A stretch of DNA of 64,000 nt from Actinoalloteichus_B caeruleus (GTDB taxonomy: Bacteria > Actinomycetota > Actinomycetes > Mycobacteriales > Pseudonocardiaceae), in the NCBI RefSeq assembly GCF_000718005.1, contig NZ_JODV01000005.1; one strand, 5' to 3'. The position numbers and the translations under genes are program-made. Positions within the stretch are counted from its first letter, which is position 1. Every line of letters begins with the position of its first letter. The notes under the pieces are model-generated. The model had not been told where the DNA came from and searched no databases. It saw only the letters and a program-made list of their open reading frames with translations. Positions 27,967 through 35,980 of the stretch are shown in pieces.

Positions 27967-29211
27967 ATGACTGGGAGCGTGGAAGCCGTCCTCGGCCAGC
28001 CGGCGGTTCCCACCACCGGTGTCTGGGCGGAGGTCGTGGGCCAGCGGTCGGTGCTGGCCGAGCTGTACGCCGCCGCGGTCGCCGCGGCCGGGGCGGTCTC
28101 CGGCGGAGGGACTGGCGGGGGCGCCATGACCCACGCCTGGCTGTTGACCGGCCCCCCGGGCTCCGGGCAGACGACGGTGGCGCGGGTGTTCGCCGCCGCG
28201 CTCCAGTGCGTCGTCCCCGGCCCGGTACCCGGGTGCGGAGCCTGCCAGGGGTGCCGTACCGCGCTCGCCGGGACCCACGCGGACCTGCGGATCGTCGCGC
28301 CGGACGGGTTGTCGATCTCGGTCGCCGAGATGCGCGCTCTCGTGCAGACGGCGGCCAGGCGACCCACCGCCGGCCGCTGGCAGGTGGTGTTGGTGGAGGA
28401 CGCGGACAGGTTGACGGAGGGGGCGGCGAACGCGCTGCTCAAGGCGGTGGAGGAACCAGCGGAGCGGACGGTGTTCCTGCTGTGCGCCCCCTCGGACCAC
28501 CCCGACGACGTCCCGGTGACCATCCGGTCCCGATGCCGGCCGCTGGCGCTGGGTACCCCCCGCCCAGCGGAGATCGCCAGGGCACTGCGTGACCACGACG
28601 GAGTGGACCCCGAACTCGCCGACTGGGCTGCTTCGGTGTGCGGGGGCCACGTGGAGCGGGCACGTCGCCTGGCGGCGGACGAGGCCGCCAGGCAGCGTCG
28701 TGCGGCGGTGCTGGCGATACCCACCGCGCTCCACCGGTCCGCCGACGTGTTCCGGTGCGCGGACGAGCTGGTCAAGGCCGCTGAGACCGACGCGGTCGAA
28801 GCCAACGAGATCCGGAACGAGGAGGAGAAGGAGGCGCTGCGCACGGCGATGGGCGCCGGCGGAACGGGGAAGGGCACCGCCGCGGCGACCAGAGGAGCGA
28901 ACGCCGCCGTCCGGGAGCTGGAGAAGCGGCAGAAGTCCCGGACCACCCGCACCCAGCGTGACTCGCTGGACCAGGCGCTGATCGACCTCACGGCCTTCTA
29001 CCGGGACGTACTCGTCCTCTCGGCCGGGGCGGCGGTGCCGCTGAACCACCCGGACCGGGAGGCGGACAGCCGGTCGGCGGCGGCGCGGTGGACGCCGGAG
29101 TCGACGCTGCGCCGGCTGGAGTCGGTACTGGAGTGCCGGGACGCGCTCGCCGCGAACGTCAAACCGCGCATCGCCGTGGAGGCCATGCTCATGGTGCTGT
29201 GGCGCGGCTGA
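27967..29211 (+). CDS. holB: DNA polymerase III subunit delta'
   Basis: HolB (delta') is part of the clamp-loader that places the beta sliding clamp on DNA. The 414-residue protein has the RFC box WAEVVGQ, an AAA+ core, the zinc-binding cysteines in CVVPGPVPGCGACQGC, the motif VLVEDADRLTEGAANALLKAVEEP and the sensor TIRSRC. The Walker A region reads GPPGSGQTT, with glutamine for the catalytic lysine, consistent with a subunit that does not hydrolyse ATP. The ATG at 27967 is preferred over the GTG six bases earlier, because the protein then starts close to the conserved core. Place in the gene order (topA, kinase, holB, tRNA-Thr) is typical of actinobacteria. Confidence 0.9.
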   Translation: MTGSVEAVLGQPAVPTTGVWAEVVGQRSVLAELYAAAVAAAGAVSGGGTGGGAMTHAWLLTGPPGSGQTTVARVFAAALQCVVPGPVPGCGACQGCRTALAGTHADLRIVAPDGLSISVAEMRALVQTAARRPTAGRWQVVLVEDADRLTEGAANALLKAVEEPAERTVFLLCAPSDHPDDVPVTIRSRCRPLALGTPRPAEIARALRDHDGVDPELADWAASVCGGHVERARRLAADEAARQRRAAVLAIPTALHRSADVFRCADELVKAAETDAVEANEIRNEEEKEALRTAMGAGGTGKGTAAATRGANAAVRELEKRQKSRTTRTQRDSLDQALIDLTAFYRDVLVLSAGAAVPLNHPDREADSRSAAARWTPESTLRRLESVLECRDALAANVKPRIAVEAMLMVLWRG

Positions 29212-29352
29212 CCTGACCGAGCTCCCGGTGTGCGGGGCACTGGCCCCGCTGCCTCGGACGGGGCGCGGGCGGACCCGCCTGCCTCCTCCCGGTGGGCAGG
29301 CACGAGGTCGCCGGAATACCGACCCCGCTCGTCCCGGTCGCTCCCCGTTCGC

Positions 29353-29358
29353 TAGACT
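29353..29358 (+). promoter_or_regulatory. -10 element of the tRNA-Thr gene
   Basis: TAGACT fits the -10 consensus and lies 22 bases before the mature tRNA 5' end. No -35 matching the consensus was found. Confidence 0.5.
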
Positions 29359-29380
29359 GTTCGTGCTGTGCCCGCAGCGC

Positions 29381-29454
29381 GCCGCCTTAGCTCAGTCGGC
29401 CAGAGCGACGCACTCGTAATGCGTAGGTCGAGGGTTCGATTCCCTCAGGCGGCT
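29381..29454 (+). tRNA. tRNA-Thr (CGT anticodon)
   Basis: A full cloverleaf is present. The acceptor stem GCCGCCT pairs with AGGCGGC, the D arm is AGCTCAGTCGGCCAGAGC, the anticodon loop CTCGTAA carries CGT (reads ACG, threonine), and the T arm contains GAGGGTTCGATTCCCTC. The discriminator is T and CCA is not encoded. Confidence 0.97.
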
Positions 29455-29460
29455 CAGCCC

Positions 29461-29490
29461 GAAGCCCAGGTCTCCCGAGGCCTGGGCTTC
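29461..29490 (+). terminator. tRNA-Thr terminator
   Basis: A perfect 10-bp stem (GAAGCCCAGG / CCTGGGCTTC) with a 10-nt loop begins six bases after the tRNA. Bases 29491-29661 hold no gene. Confidence 0.8.
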
Positions 29491-29661
29491 GTCGCGTTCG
29501 GGGGCTCTCGTCGGGTAGGAGATCGATGGGACGGGTCCGGCTGCGACGGGCTTGGCCGCTGATCGCGGCGACGCCTTCCCGACGGCGCTCGCGGCGAGCC
29601 CTACGCCGCCCGATCGGCACGCATCGGTACCACCGCCACCTCGGTCCTCACGCGTGACCGC

Positions 29662-30150
29662 TCAGAACCGCAGCACGATCCAGTGCGCGAGTACGGGCGA
29701 GACATCCCCAACGACATCCAGCTGAGGACCGTAGTTGTACCCAAGTGCGATGAGTGCGATGGCAAGAAATGCGCGGAACGAACGAAAGCTGGGATTGGGG
29801 TATATCCAGGAGTGGGTGTGGAACATCACTAGGACCAGGCCCGCGGTGACAACCGGTAGCAGTGCCCACTCCCACCACGTGAGCCGCATGTCGTTGACCA
29901 GATGGGAGTAGGCGGCCGCTGTGACGAACAGGGTGAGGAACAGAGTGGCTCCCGCGTACCGGAATATGCGGTAGTGGAACACTCCGTGATCGCGCTCGTA
30001 GTAATTGACATCCCCGTGGATGTCACGCGCCTGCACGACGTTGGTCACGTCGCCCGAGTAATGGTTGATGTGGGCGAATTCCTCGTCGTCATCCTCGTCC
30101 GCGCAGTCGTCCTCGTCCTCGTCCTCGTACTCGTACTCGTACTCTCGCAT
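29662..30150 (-). CDS. Membrane protein with acidic N-terminus and an amyloid-type signalling motif
   Basis: I do not recognise this 162-residue protein as a named family. Residues 1-24 are almost all Glu, Asp and Tyr, in part tandem (EY)n and (ED)n. Residues 32-50 (SGDVTNVVQARDIHGDVNY) match a motif found at the ends of actinobacterial NLR-like, protease and TPR proteins, resembling the RHIM-like prion-forming signalling sequences of bacteria. Three hydrophobic segments follow at about 66-84, 95-111 and 124-140. The arrangement suggests a membrane partner that receives an amyloid signal through its cytosolic N-terminus. Base composition is lower in GC than its neighbours, and it lies just past a tRNA gene, both hints of acquisition. 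The ATG at 30150 has only a weak ribosome site. Confidence 0.65.
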   Translation of the reverse strand: MREYEYEYEDEDEDDCADEDDDEEFAHINHYSGDVTNVVQARDIHGDVNYYERDHGVFHYRIFRYAGATLFLTLFVTAAAYSHLVNDMRLTWWEWALLPVVTAGLVLVMFHTHSWIYPNPSFRSFRAFLAIALIALGYNYGPQLDVVGDVSPVLAHWIVLRF

Positions 30151-30648
30151 CGCCTGACCCGTACTCGTCGCTGGTCTCGAGCCGCCGTGCGCGAACGGCC
30201 GGGGCCTGGGAGCAATCGTGCCAGCGGCGCCCCTGACGTGGGACTTGGTCGCACAGCTTCACCAGATCGGGGCATTCGTCCTCGGCGGCACGTGGCCGAC
30301 AGCCGGGGCAGCGGGAGCGAGGGGGTCTCCTGTTCCCTGTCCGCAGGGGAAATGTCGGGGTGGTGTGGCTCGGTGAATTCCGTCCCGGGCGGTATGGGTG
30401 TGTGATGAGCCGTAGGCGGGCCGGGGACGTGCGACCTGGTCCAGTAGGTGTGCTGTTCGCTGGGCGGATCACGATTGCGGAGAATCGCGTTGCCCCGGAG
30501 CCGGTTCATCCTCGGGTACGTCGTTTCCTGACGAGGTGGTTCCTCCTTGTCGTGAGGGATTTCCGCGCTTCCTCCCGCTGATACGGCGTCAGCTGGCCAC
30601 CACCGACGCCGCGTGACACGGAATGCGTTGCCGGGTCCGGGTCTCAGG
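30151..30648. other. 500-bp stretch without a supported gene
   Basis: Base composition is less GC-rich than the flanks and frames on both strands are short. A minus-strand frame containing ECPDLVKLCDQV and GRRWHDC looks unlike random GC-rich sequence and might be a gene remnant, but it runs into the start of the membrane-protein gene and cannot be assigned. Confidence 0.35.
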
Positions 30649-31326
30649 TCACGGGTTCAGGCGGAGGGTCTCCACCAGCTGCTCGGGGTCCTCGTGGCGG
30701 ACGAGCAGGGAGGAGCCGTCCACGAAGGTGAACCCCAGGAACCACTCGGGAAGCGCGGCGCGGCCGAGCGGCGCCGCCGAGACCGACCGGAGCTCCGGAC
30801 GGTCCACCTCGTGCAGGGCGACGACGCCACGTTCACCGGCCCCACCCCGCACCTGGCGCAGCAGGCCGCCGAGACGGCCCGCGAAACCGGCTTCGTGCCC
30901 CCCGGGTGAGGCCTGGGCCGGCTCGCCGCTCGCCACCTCGCCCGCCTCCACCAGCACCGCGAGCCGGCGGTTGGACAGGGCGAGGCGACAGCGTGCGCCG
31001 GCGTGGGTCAGCGCGTCGCCCAACCGGACCGCGTGGTCCCCGGGGTCCACCCCGGTGATCCACCCCCACATCGCCGGGTCGTGGGCCCACTCGTCGTCCG
31101 ACCACCCGCCGGCCGCCAGTGGGGCGGTGAGCGCGGGTCGCGCGATGTCGGTGTTGGTGGCGAGCGCGCTTGGCGCGGTGGGGCGGTGGGGCAGGTGGGT
31201 TCGGCCGCCGAGGCTCGACCCCAGGTGCCCGGCGCCGGGGCCACCGAGCACGGCGAGCAGCAGTTCGCCCCGTTCGGCCCGGGTCCAGGTTCGGGACAGC
31301 GCTCGTGCGGTGAGTTCGCGGGACAC
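30649..31326 (-). CDS. Hypothetical protein, last gene of the EspC/WXG operon
   Basis: I do not recognise this 225-residue soluble protein. It begins with a helical segment (ARALSRTWTRAERGELLLAVLGGPGAG), has a central WGWITGVDPGDHAVRLGDALTHAG region and ends in a strand-rich part (LPEWFLGFTFVDGSSLLVRHEDPEQLVETLR). It follows the previous gene by 36 bases and is co-directional with it, so it belongs to the same operon. It could be an accessory or immunity-type partner of the secreted protein upstream in the operon. The GTG start is uncertain because no ribosome site is evident. Confidence 0.6.
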   Translation of the reverse strand: MSRELTARALSRTWTRAERGELLLAVLGGPGAGHLGSSLGGRTHLPHRPTAPSALATNTDIARPALTAPLAAGGWSDDEWAHDPAMWGWITGVDPGDHAVRLGDALTHAGARCRLALSNRRLAVLVEAGEVASGEPAQASPGGHEAGFAGRLGGLLRQVRGGAGERGVVALHEVDRPELRSVSAAPLGRAALPEWFLGFTFVDGSSLLVRHEDPEQLVETLRLNP

Positions 31327-31362
31327 CAGGAGGTTCCGTTCTGGTTCGGGGTCGGGTGCGGG

Positions 31363-32079
31363 TCAGGAGGACGCGAGGGCGAGCATTCGGCGGGCAGCCG
31401 CCTCGGTCCGGCCGGGGGCGGCGAGTTCGAACGCGGACCCGTCGTCGAGGACGACACGCAGGTAGTGCGGGGGGACGCCGCTGCTGCCGCCGCCCTGCTT
31501 CCTCGCCACCACCCCCACCGACCGGACCCGACTGGCCGGCAGTTCCACCCGTGCGGTGGCGAGAGGCAGACTGCCCCGGAGGGGTGGCGCTGCCGGGTCC
31601 CCGTTGCCGAGGATGCCGGTGCCGAAGCGTCGGGCCCGGTCGAGCAGGCCGGTGCCCGCCTCCGCGGGTGTTCCGCTCGTGGAACCGGTCGCCTCGGTGC
31701 CGGAGGGCAGGAAGGAGAGCAGGGCCAGCCGGGTGGAGGTGAGGAACCAGTGGTCACCCGGAGCGAGTGTGTCCACCCCACTGAGGGTGGACACCGCGAG
31801 GCACTCCGGACCCGGGCCGGTGACCAGGGTGGTGGGCACCTGGCCAGGGTCGGAGCTGAGGTTGTCGTTGCCGGAGAGGGCGTCCACCAGCCCGAGGAGC
31901 GCGCCTCCCGCCGCGCCGCCGACGGCGCCGGACGTCCTGGCGAGCCAACCCCGCCGAGGCGCGCCGTGTTCGTCCATGCCCGCGACGTCGAACCGCAGCC
32001 GGGCCCCGAGGGGCGTCGCGAGCCGGATCCGTTCGCTCGGCGCGCACCAGGTGTGCCGTGCCGCGAGCACCTCTACCAC
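31363..32079 (-). CDS. Hypothetical protein with PH-like C-terminal region
   Basis: This 238-residue protein is not a recognised named family. A glycine-rich hydrophobic patch (about residues 45-68) could insert in or lie on a membrane. The part from HWFLTSTRLALLSF to YLRVVLDDGSAFELA alternates short strands in the way bacterial pleckstrin-homology-like domains do, including the typical 'LTSTRL' turn, and ends with a helix (TEAAARRMLALA). The GTG start overlaps the stop of the WXG-type gene by seven bases, so the two are coupled. Its role is probably linked to that protein, but nothing in the sequence shows how. Confidence 0.6.
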   Translation of the reverse strand: MVEVLAARHTWCAPSERIRLATPLGARLRFDVAGMDEHGAPRRGWLARTSGAVGGAAGGALLGLVDALSGNDNLSSDPGQVPTTLVTGPGPECLAVSTLSGVDTLAPGDHWFLTSTRLALLSFLPSGTEATGSTSGTPAEAGTGLLDRARRFGTGILGNGDPAAPPLRGSLPLATARVELPASRVRSVGVVARKQGGGSSGVPPHYLRVVLDDGSAFELAAPGRTEAAARRMLALASS

Positions 32080-33212
32080 TGGAATCCCCGTTCCTGGGCG
32101 GCTCGTCGTTCCTCAGCGGAGGGTTCGGGTGTCGCCGCGTCATGGGCGAGTTCCGCGCCCTGCTCGATCGCGGCCGAGGTGAGCTGGTCGCCCGCCGCGG
32201 CCATCGCCGCTCCGCTGGTCCTGCTCTGACCGCCGAGCGCGTTCCGCAACACGGCCTCGCTGATGTTGGTGGCCAGCGCCTGGGTGCCCTCGACGCCGGC
32301 GGAGAACCGGTTGCCCGTGGTGGACGCGAGCGTGCTCCCATCGGCCCTCGTGAAGATGTTGACCAACGGGTTCCCGTCGACGCGCCGCATCGCGAACCGC
32401 TGCGCGGCGTTGCCGCTTCGCAGCGACCCCGCCTGGTTGACGAGGTCCCGGAAGGGGCCCCGCAGTCGAGTGAGCAGCGCCTCCAGCCTGCGCACCAGCT
32501 GCCCGATCCGCTGTTGCAGCCTGGTGACCCTCATGGTGAGCCGGATCCCGGTGCTCCCGACCTGGATGGTGGTGGTCACGTTCGCGGCGGCGACCGAGGC
32601 TCCGGCGGTGATCCAGGCCGCCGCGAGCGCGGCCAACCAGGAGACGATCAGCCCGATGACCAGTTCGGTGATGAGCTGGATGGTGAACTCGACGAAGGCG
32701 TCGAACAGGTCGGCGACCAGGTCCAGGACCTGCCGCAGGTCGCGGATGTCGGCGGCGAGGGCGGCGACGCCCTCCGCGAATTCCGCGAACCGCGAGCGGA
32801 AGGCGTCTCCGGCCTCACCCCGCCACGAGTCCTCCGTGGCCTCGGCTCGTCGACCCTCGGCCTCCGAGACCTCGTCCAGCCAGCGGGCGACCTGTTCCCA
32901 GCCCTCCCCAGTGGCCCGCATCTGCTCCGGGTCGCCGATGGCCCACTCGGCGATCTCCACCAGGGGGCTGAGCACGATGGACACCAGGAAGCCGAGCCCG
33001 TTGCCGACCAGGGCCTGTCCCGGTGACCGGATTGCCTCCAACAGTTCCAGGCGTCCCGTGATGGTCGCGGCGGTGATCTCGGGCGGTGTGGTCGCGTCCT
33101 GGAGGTCCTGGTAGGCCCCGGACCAGGAGCTGCCCCGGGCCGCGGCCTGGCCGAACCAGCCGCGCTGGTCCGCGTTCTCGTTCAGTTCCTCGAAGCTGGG
33201 TGGGCCGGTCAC
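32073..33212 (-). CDS. WXG100-like type VII secretion substrate with membrane segment
   Basis: This 379-residue protein has the layout of large WXG-domain substrates. A helical domain at residues 95-175 contains the turn W130-R-G132 between two long amphipathic helices. A hydrophobic region (about 178-215) follows, then a helical stretch and a polar C-terminus ending in a Glu-rich helix. The N-terminal half of CpnT-type and other actinobacterial polymorphic proteins looks similar, but no toxin domain is recognisable in the last 150 residues. The GTG start at 33212 overlaps the TGA of the EspC-like gene (GTGA). Export through an ESX system encoded elsewhere is inferred. Confidence 0.7.
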   Translation of the reverse strand: MTGPPSFEELNENADQRGWFGQAAARGSSWSGAYQDLQDATTPPEITAATITGRLELLEAIRSPGQALVGNGLGFLVSIVLSPLVEIAEWAIGDPEQMRATGEGWEQVARWLDEVSEAEGRRAEATEDSWRGEAGDAFRSRFAEFAEGVAALAADIRDLRQVLDLVADLFDAFVEFTIQLITELVIGLIVSWLAALAAAWITAGASVAAANVTTTIQVGSTGIRLTMRVTRLQQRIGQLVRRLEALLTRLRGPFRDLVNQAGSLRSGNAAQRFAMRRVDGNPLVNIFTRADGSTLASTTGNRFSAGVEGTQALATNISEAVLRNALGGQSRTSGAAMAAAGDQLTSAAIEQGAELAHDAATPEPSAEERRAAQERGFQW

Positions 33213-33541
33213 CGCCCACCTCCGCGCAGGGTGTCCCCGATCGACTCCAGCGCGCGGGCCAGGCCGTCGTCGACGCCGAGGTAGGTGGCGGCGCTCTCCC
33301 TGGTCATCTCGGCCCCGGTCCGCAGGAAACCGGCGGCCTGGGTGGCGAGCGCCTCGCACTCCTCCAGCGCGGAGTGGTATCCGCCGCTGAGGTGCAGCGC
33401 GTCCCCGATCGGGCCGAAGCACTGGTCGTCCACCCTGGCGCGGTCGAGTAGCGCACCCAGCTCCTCGAACTTGTCCGCGAGTCGCTCACTGCCGGCCCCG
33501 TGGGCCAGCAGCGCCTCCGGATCGACGTCGAACCCGGTCAC
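33209..33541 (-). CDS. EspC-like (DUF2580) small ESX-associated protein
   Basis: This 110-residue protein matches the EspC/DUF2580 family of small helical type VII secretion substrates or chaperone-like partners. It starts F-DVDPEALLAHGAG, has the CFGPIGDALHL turn in the middle and a C-terminal helix with SAATYLGVDDGLARAL. Such proteins are usually encoded directly before a WXG-domain substrate and may be exported with it as a helical-bundle pair. Here the overlap with that gene is four bases. The GTG start at 33541 follows the YbaB-like gene by eight bases. Confidence 0.75.
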   Translation of the reverse strand: MTGFDVDPEALLAHGAGSERLADKFEELGALLDRARVDDQCFGPIGDALHLSGGYHSALEECEALATQAAGFLRTGAEMTRESAATYLGVDDGLARALESIGDTLRGGGR

Positions 33542-33549
33542 GTCGCCTC

Positions 33550-33990
33550 CTACCGCAGGAAGGTCTCGGGCGGTTCGTCGGACGGACCACCGCCGGGGTC
33601 ACCCCGGGGTGCGGACGGGGGGTCCTCGTCCGGACGGGGGACCGGGAAGTCACCGGCGGAGGACACCGCGTCCCGGATGCGCTGGGCGTCCTCGCCGAGC
33701 ACGGGACCGACCATCTCCTCCAGGCGCTCGGCGGCATCGCGTGTCGCCGCCCGCACCGTCTCCAGGATCTCCTGTCGCAGCGCCACGTGGCTCCGGTCGG
33801 TGGCGGCCGGGGAGAGCCGGAGGTCGACGAGTGCTCCGGAGGGCGTGACGGTCGCCGTCACCACCCCACCGGAACTGGTGGCGACTCCTCGAACCCCGCT
33901 CAACCGTTGGCCGAGTTCCGTGACCTGCCGTGCGCGTTCCTCGAACGAACGCAGGAGGTGCCCTACCCGGTCGGACGCGCCTGAGGTCAT
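33550..33990 (-). CDS. YbaB/EbfC-like protein
   Basis: This 146-residue protein has an N-terminal coiled helix (about 1-35), a strand region VTATVTPSGALVDLRLSP and a second helix (about 85-115), the pattern of YbaB/EbfC nucleoid-associated proteins, followed by an acidic Pro-rich tail. Copies of this family regularly precede EspC and WXG genes in actinobacterial secretion loci; their role there is unknown. The ATG at 33990 has GGAGGAG five bases upstream, so this is the first gene of the five-gene operon. The 312 bases upstream (33991-34302) contain no gene, and no convincing promoter was found. Confidence 0.72.
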   Translation of the reverse strand: MTSGASDRVGHLLRSFEERARQVTELGQRLSGVRGVATSSGGVVTATVTPSGALVDLRLSPAATDRSHVALRQEILETVRAATRDAAERLEEMVGPVLGEDAQRIRDAVSSAGDFPVPRPDEDPPSAPRGDPGGGPSDEPPETFLR

Positions 33991-34302
33991 GCCGACTCCT
34001 CCGTGGAGTGTTGGCGTGCTCGGTGATCGGCCGCGCCTCCAGTCAACCAGGAGGTGTGCTCCGGGTAGATCCCCTGACCGGGTGCATCGCCCGCGGCCGT
34101 TCGGGGCGGTCAGCGGTCGGCGTCCCGTCGGCCCACCACCGGGGTGCGGCCCGGCGTCCCGGCACGCGCCGTGCCTGGTGACGTGACCCCGGTGGGAGCG
34201 GAGGCTCGGAACGACCGTGTTGATCCGTTCGAGTGAAGATCACGGCTGGGACGTCATCCCTCCGGGGGCACGCGCTCTCGGCCAACGGAGGAGGTGCTGA
34301 TC

Positions 34303-34533
34303 ATGTCCATGATGAGTGGCACTGTGATCGGGATCATGGTGAGTTGGTGGGTGCTGACGCTGGTCTGTCCGCTGGCGCGGTACGTGCGCCGGTCACGACG
34401 ACGTCGTCGCGTCGTGGACCGGGTGCGCTGGGAGTTACGCGCCTTCCGGCGGGGTGCGGTGTCCCCGCGAGGAGGGGCGTCGGACGTCGAGGTGGAGGGG
34501 GAGCGGGAGTTCGGACGGAGGTCGGCCGCCTGA
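34303..34533 (+). CDS. Small single-span membrane protein, unknown
   Basis: This 76-residue protein starts with a hydrophobic helix (MMSGTVIGIMVSWWVLTLVCPL) followed at once by a strongly basic stretch (RYVRRSRRRRRVVDRVR), so it should sit with a short outer N-terminus and a cytosolic basic tail. I do not recognise a family. GGAGGAGG eight bases before the ATG is one of the strongest ribosome sites in the window, which supports that it is translated. It is divergent from the EspC/WXG operon. Confidence 0.55.
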   Translation: MSMMSGTVIGIMVSWWVLTLVCPLARYVRRSRRRRRVVDRVRWELRAFRRGAVSPRGGASDVEVEGEREFGRRSAA

Positions 34534-34722
34534 TCCCTCGGGTGAGGAGGCGCGCCGGCGCTCGAGGCCCGGCCGAGGACGGTGCCGACCGAGGTCGGGA
34601 GCCGGGGCGAGCGGTGGACCGGTAGTCACTCTTCAGGGGGTACACGGGCCGCGTGAGCGCGCCGATGGAGGGCGTGTCGGGCGACGATCGTCCCCGTTGC
34701 CCCTCGCCGAAGGACGTGGCCC

Positions 34723-35514
34723 GTGCGCGCACTCTTCCTGGCGGCCGTCGTGGCCGCGCTGTCCACCACCGCCGTCTCGCCCGCCGAGCCGAGGAGGGAG
34801 GTCGCCGCCGCCGAGGAGGCCACCTCGGCGGAGCCCGCCGCGCGCATCGTGGGAGGGGTCGGGGGCGACGAGGACTACCACTTCGTGGTCTCGATCCAGC
34901 GTCCGACCGAGGGCAAGGACCACTGGTGCGCCGGAGCGCTCGTGGACCCGGAGTGGGTGCTGACCACGGCGCACTGCGTCCAGGGCGAGCTCACCGCCTA
35001 CACGGCCAGGGTCGGGACGAACCACCGGTCCGAGGGCGGCAGCTACGAGCGGGTCGTCGAGATGGTGACCCATCCGCACTGGAACGGGCACACCGGGGAC
35101 ATCGCGCTGTTCCGGTTGGCCCGGCCGGTGCCGGCGCCGACGCTGCCGCTCGCCGCGCGGCGACCTCCCGAGGGAGCGACGGTTCGGATACTGGGCTGGG
35201 GCAAGACCTGCGGCACCTTCGAGTGTTCCTGGGAGTACCCGGAGCTGCTGCGGCAGCTCGATGTTCCCGTGGCGGCGGCCGCCGGCTGTCGTGCCGCCGG
35301 AGTGGACGCCGCCACCGAGCTCTGCCTGCGGGTGAGCAGGGATGCCACTTCCTGCTACGGGGACTCCGGCGGCCCGGCGGTGGTCAGGGAGGGTGGGGCC
35401 TGGCGGCTGGCCGGCCTCGACTCCCGGGGCGGCGACCCGGTCTGCGGAGTTGGCGGGCTCGTGTTCACCGAGGTGACGGTGTACCGGGACTGGGTTCGCT
35501 CGGTCATCTCCTGA
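34723..35514 (+). CDS. Secreted S1-family serine protease (chymotrypsin fold)
   Basis: This 263-residue precursor has a signal peptide (about 1-20), a propeptide and a mature N-terminus IVGG at residue 42, the trypsin-type activation site. The catalytic triad is H84 (TTAHC), D126 (GDIALF) and S215 (GDSGGP). Six cysteines could form the usual disulfides. The specificity residue at the base of the S1 pocket, six before the catalytic Ser, is Thr209 and not Asp, so preference for Arg/Lys is unlikely despite the trypsin-like sequence. The GTG start follows AAGGA with spacing 8. It is probably released outside the cell. Its neighbours give no clue to substrate. Confidence 0.88.
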   Translation: MRALFLAAVVAALSTTAVSPAEPRREVAAAEEATSAEPAARIVGGVGGDEDYHFVVSIQRPTEGKDHWCAGALVDPEWVLTTAHCVQGELTAYTARVGTNHRSEGGSYERVVEMVTHPHWNGHTGDIALFRLARPVPAPTLPLAARRPPEGATVRILGWGKTCGTFECSWEYPELLRQLDVPVAAAAGCRAAGVDAATELCLRVSRDATSCYGDSGGPAVVREGGAWRLAGLDSRGGDPVCGVGGLVFTEVTVYRDWVRSVIS

Positions 35515-35639
35515 TCCCGATCCCCCTCGGCCCGGACCTGCCGCCAGTCAGGGCCAGGAGGGCGGAGCGGCGGTCGACGGTCGTGACGGCGGCTCGGCCA
35601 CCGCTCGCCGCGCGGGTCACCCCGCTGAGCCATCGTCCG

Positions 35640-35687
35640 CCCCCGGCCCCCGGCCCCCGGCCCCCGGCCCCCGGCCCCCGGCCCCCG
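35640..35687. repeat. Tandem 7-bp CCCCCGG repeat (about 7 copies)
   Basis: The unit CCCCCGG is repeated without interruption for 48 bp in a stretch of non-coding DNA about 125 bp after the protease gene. The minus strand has regularly spaced runs of five G and could form a quadruplex. A second short direct repeat (GACGCGCCTGCCCAC, two copies plus a part) follows at 35768-35804. The rest of 35515-35980 holds no supported gene. Confidence 0.85.
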
Positions 35688-35943
35688 ATACCCGGGCGCC
35701 TGGTCGGCCCGGACGTGCCCTGGGCTGATGCCGCGCCCTTGGGACGGGAAACGCGCCAGGGCCAGCCGACGCGCCTGCCCACGACGCGCCTGCCCACGAC
35801 GCGCGATCCGCGCCGTCGAAGCGGTGGGGCCGCGAGCACCGCGATGGCGCGGGGTGCCCGGTCGGTCACCTGGAGCAGCTGAGAGTCGGCTCATAGCCAA
35901 ATCGGTTGCCGGCCGTCCCTGATCGGCGGAAGCTTGCTTCGTG

Positions 35944-35953
35944 CAACTAGTTG
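35944..35953. promoter_or_regulatory. Palindrome, probable MarR-type operator
   Basis: CAACTAGTTG is a perfect 10-bp palindrome in an AT-rich island about 30 bp before the start of the decayed marR frame. Sites of this form bind MarR regulators of neighbouring exporters. The regulator here seems broken, so the site may now be unused or bound by a paralogue. Confidence 0.4.
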
Positions 35954-35980
35954 TGTGATGCGGGCAAACAGGGGTTGGCG

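Noticed and set aside
27961..29211. Reading holB as a DnaX (gamma/tau) subunit
   Set aside because: The P-loop lysine is missing, the length and C-terminal part fit delta', and the gene order is that of holB.
29381..29500. Integrated element or prophage attachment site at tRNA-Thr
   Set aside because: No integrase, phage gene or duplicated tRNA end was found; recorded only as a weak hint of past insertion.
30360..30581. 73-codon plus-strand frame after the amyloid-motif gene
   Set aside because: No ribosome site and no similarity that I recognise; composition alone does not support coding.
35640..35804. Possible CRISPR-like repeats
   Set aside because: The repeats are 7 and 15 bp, contiguous and without unique spacers; no cas genes are in the window.
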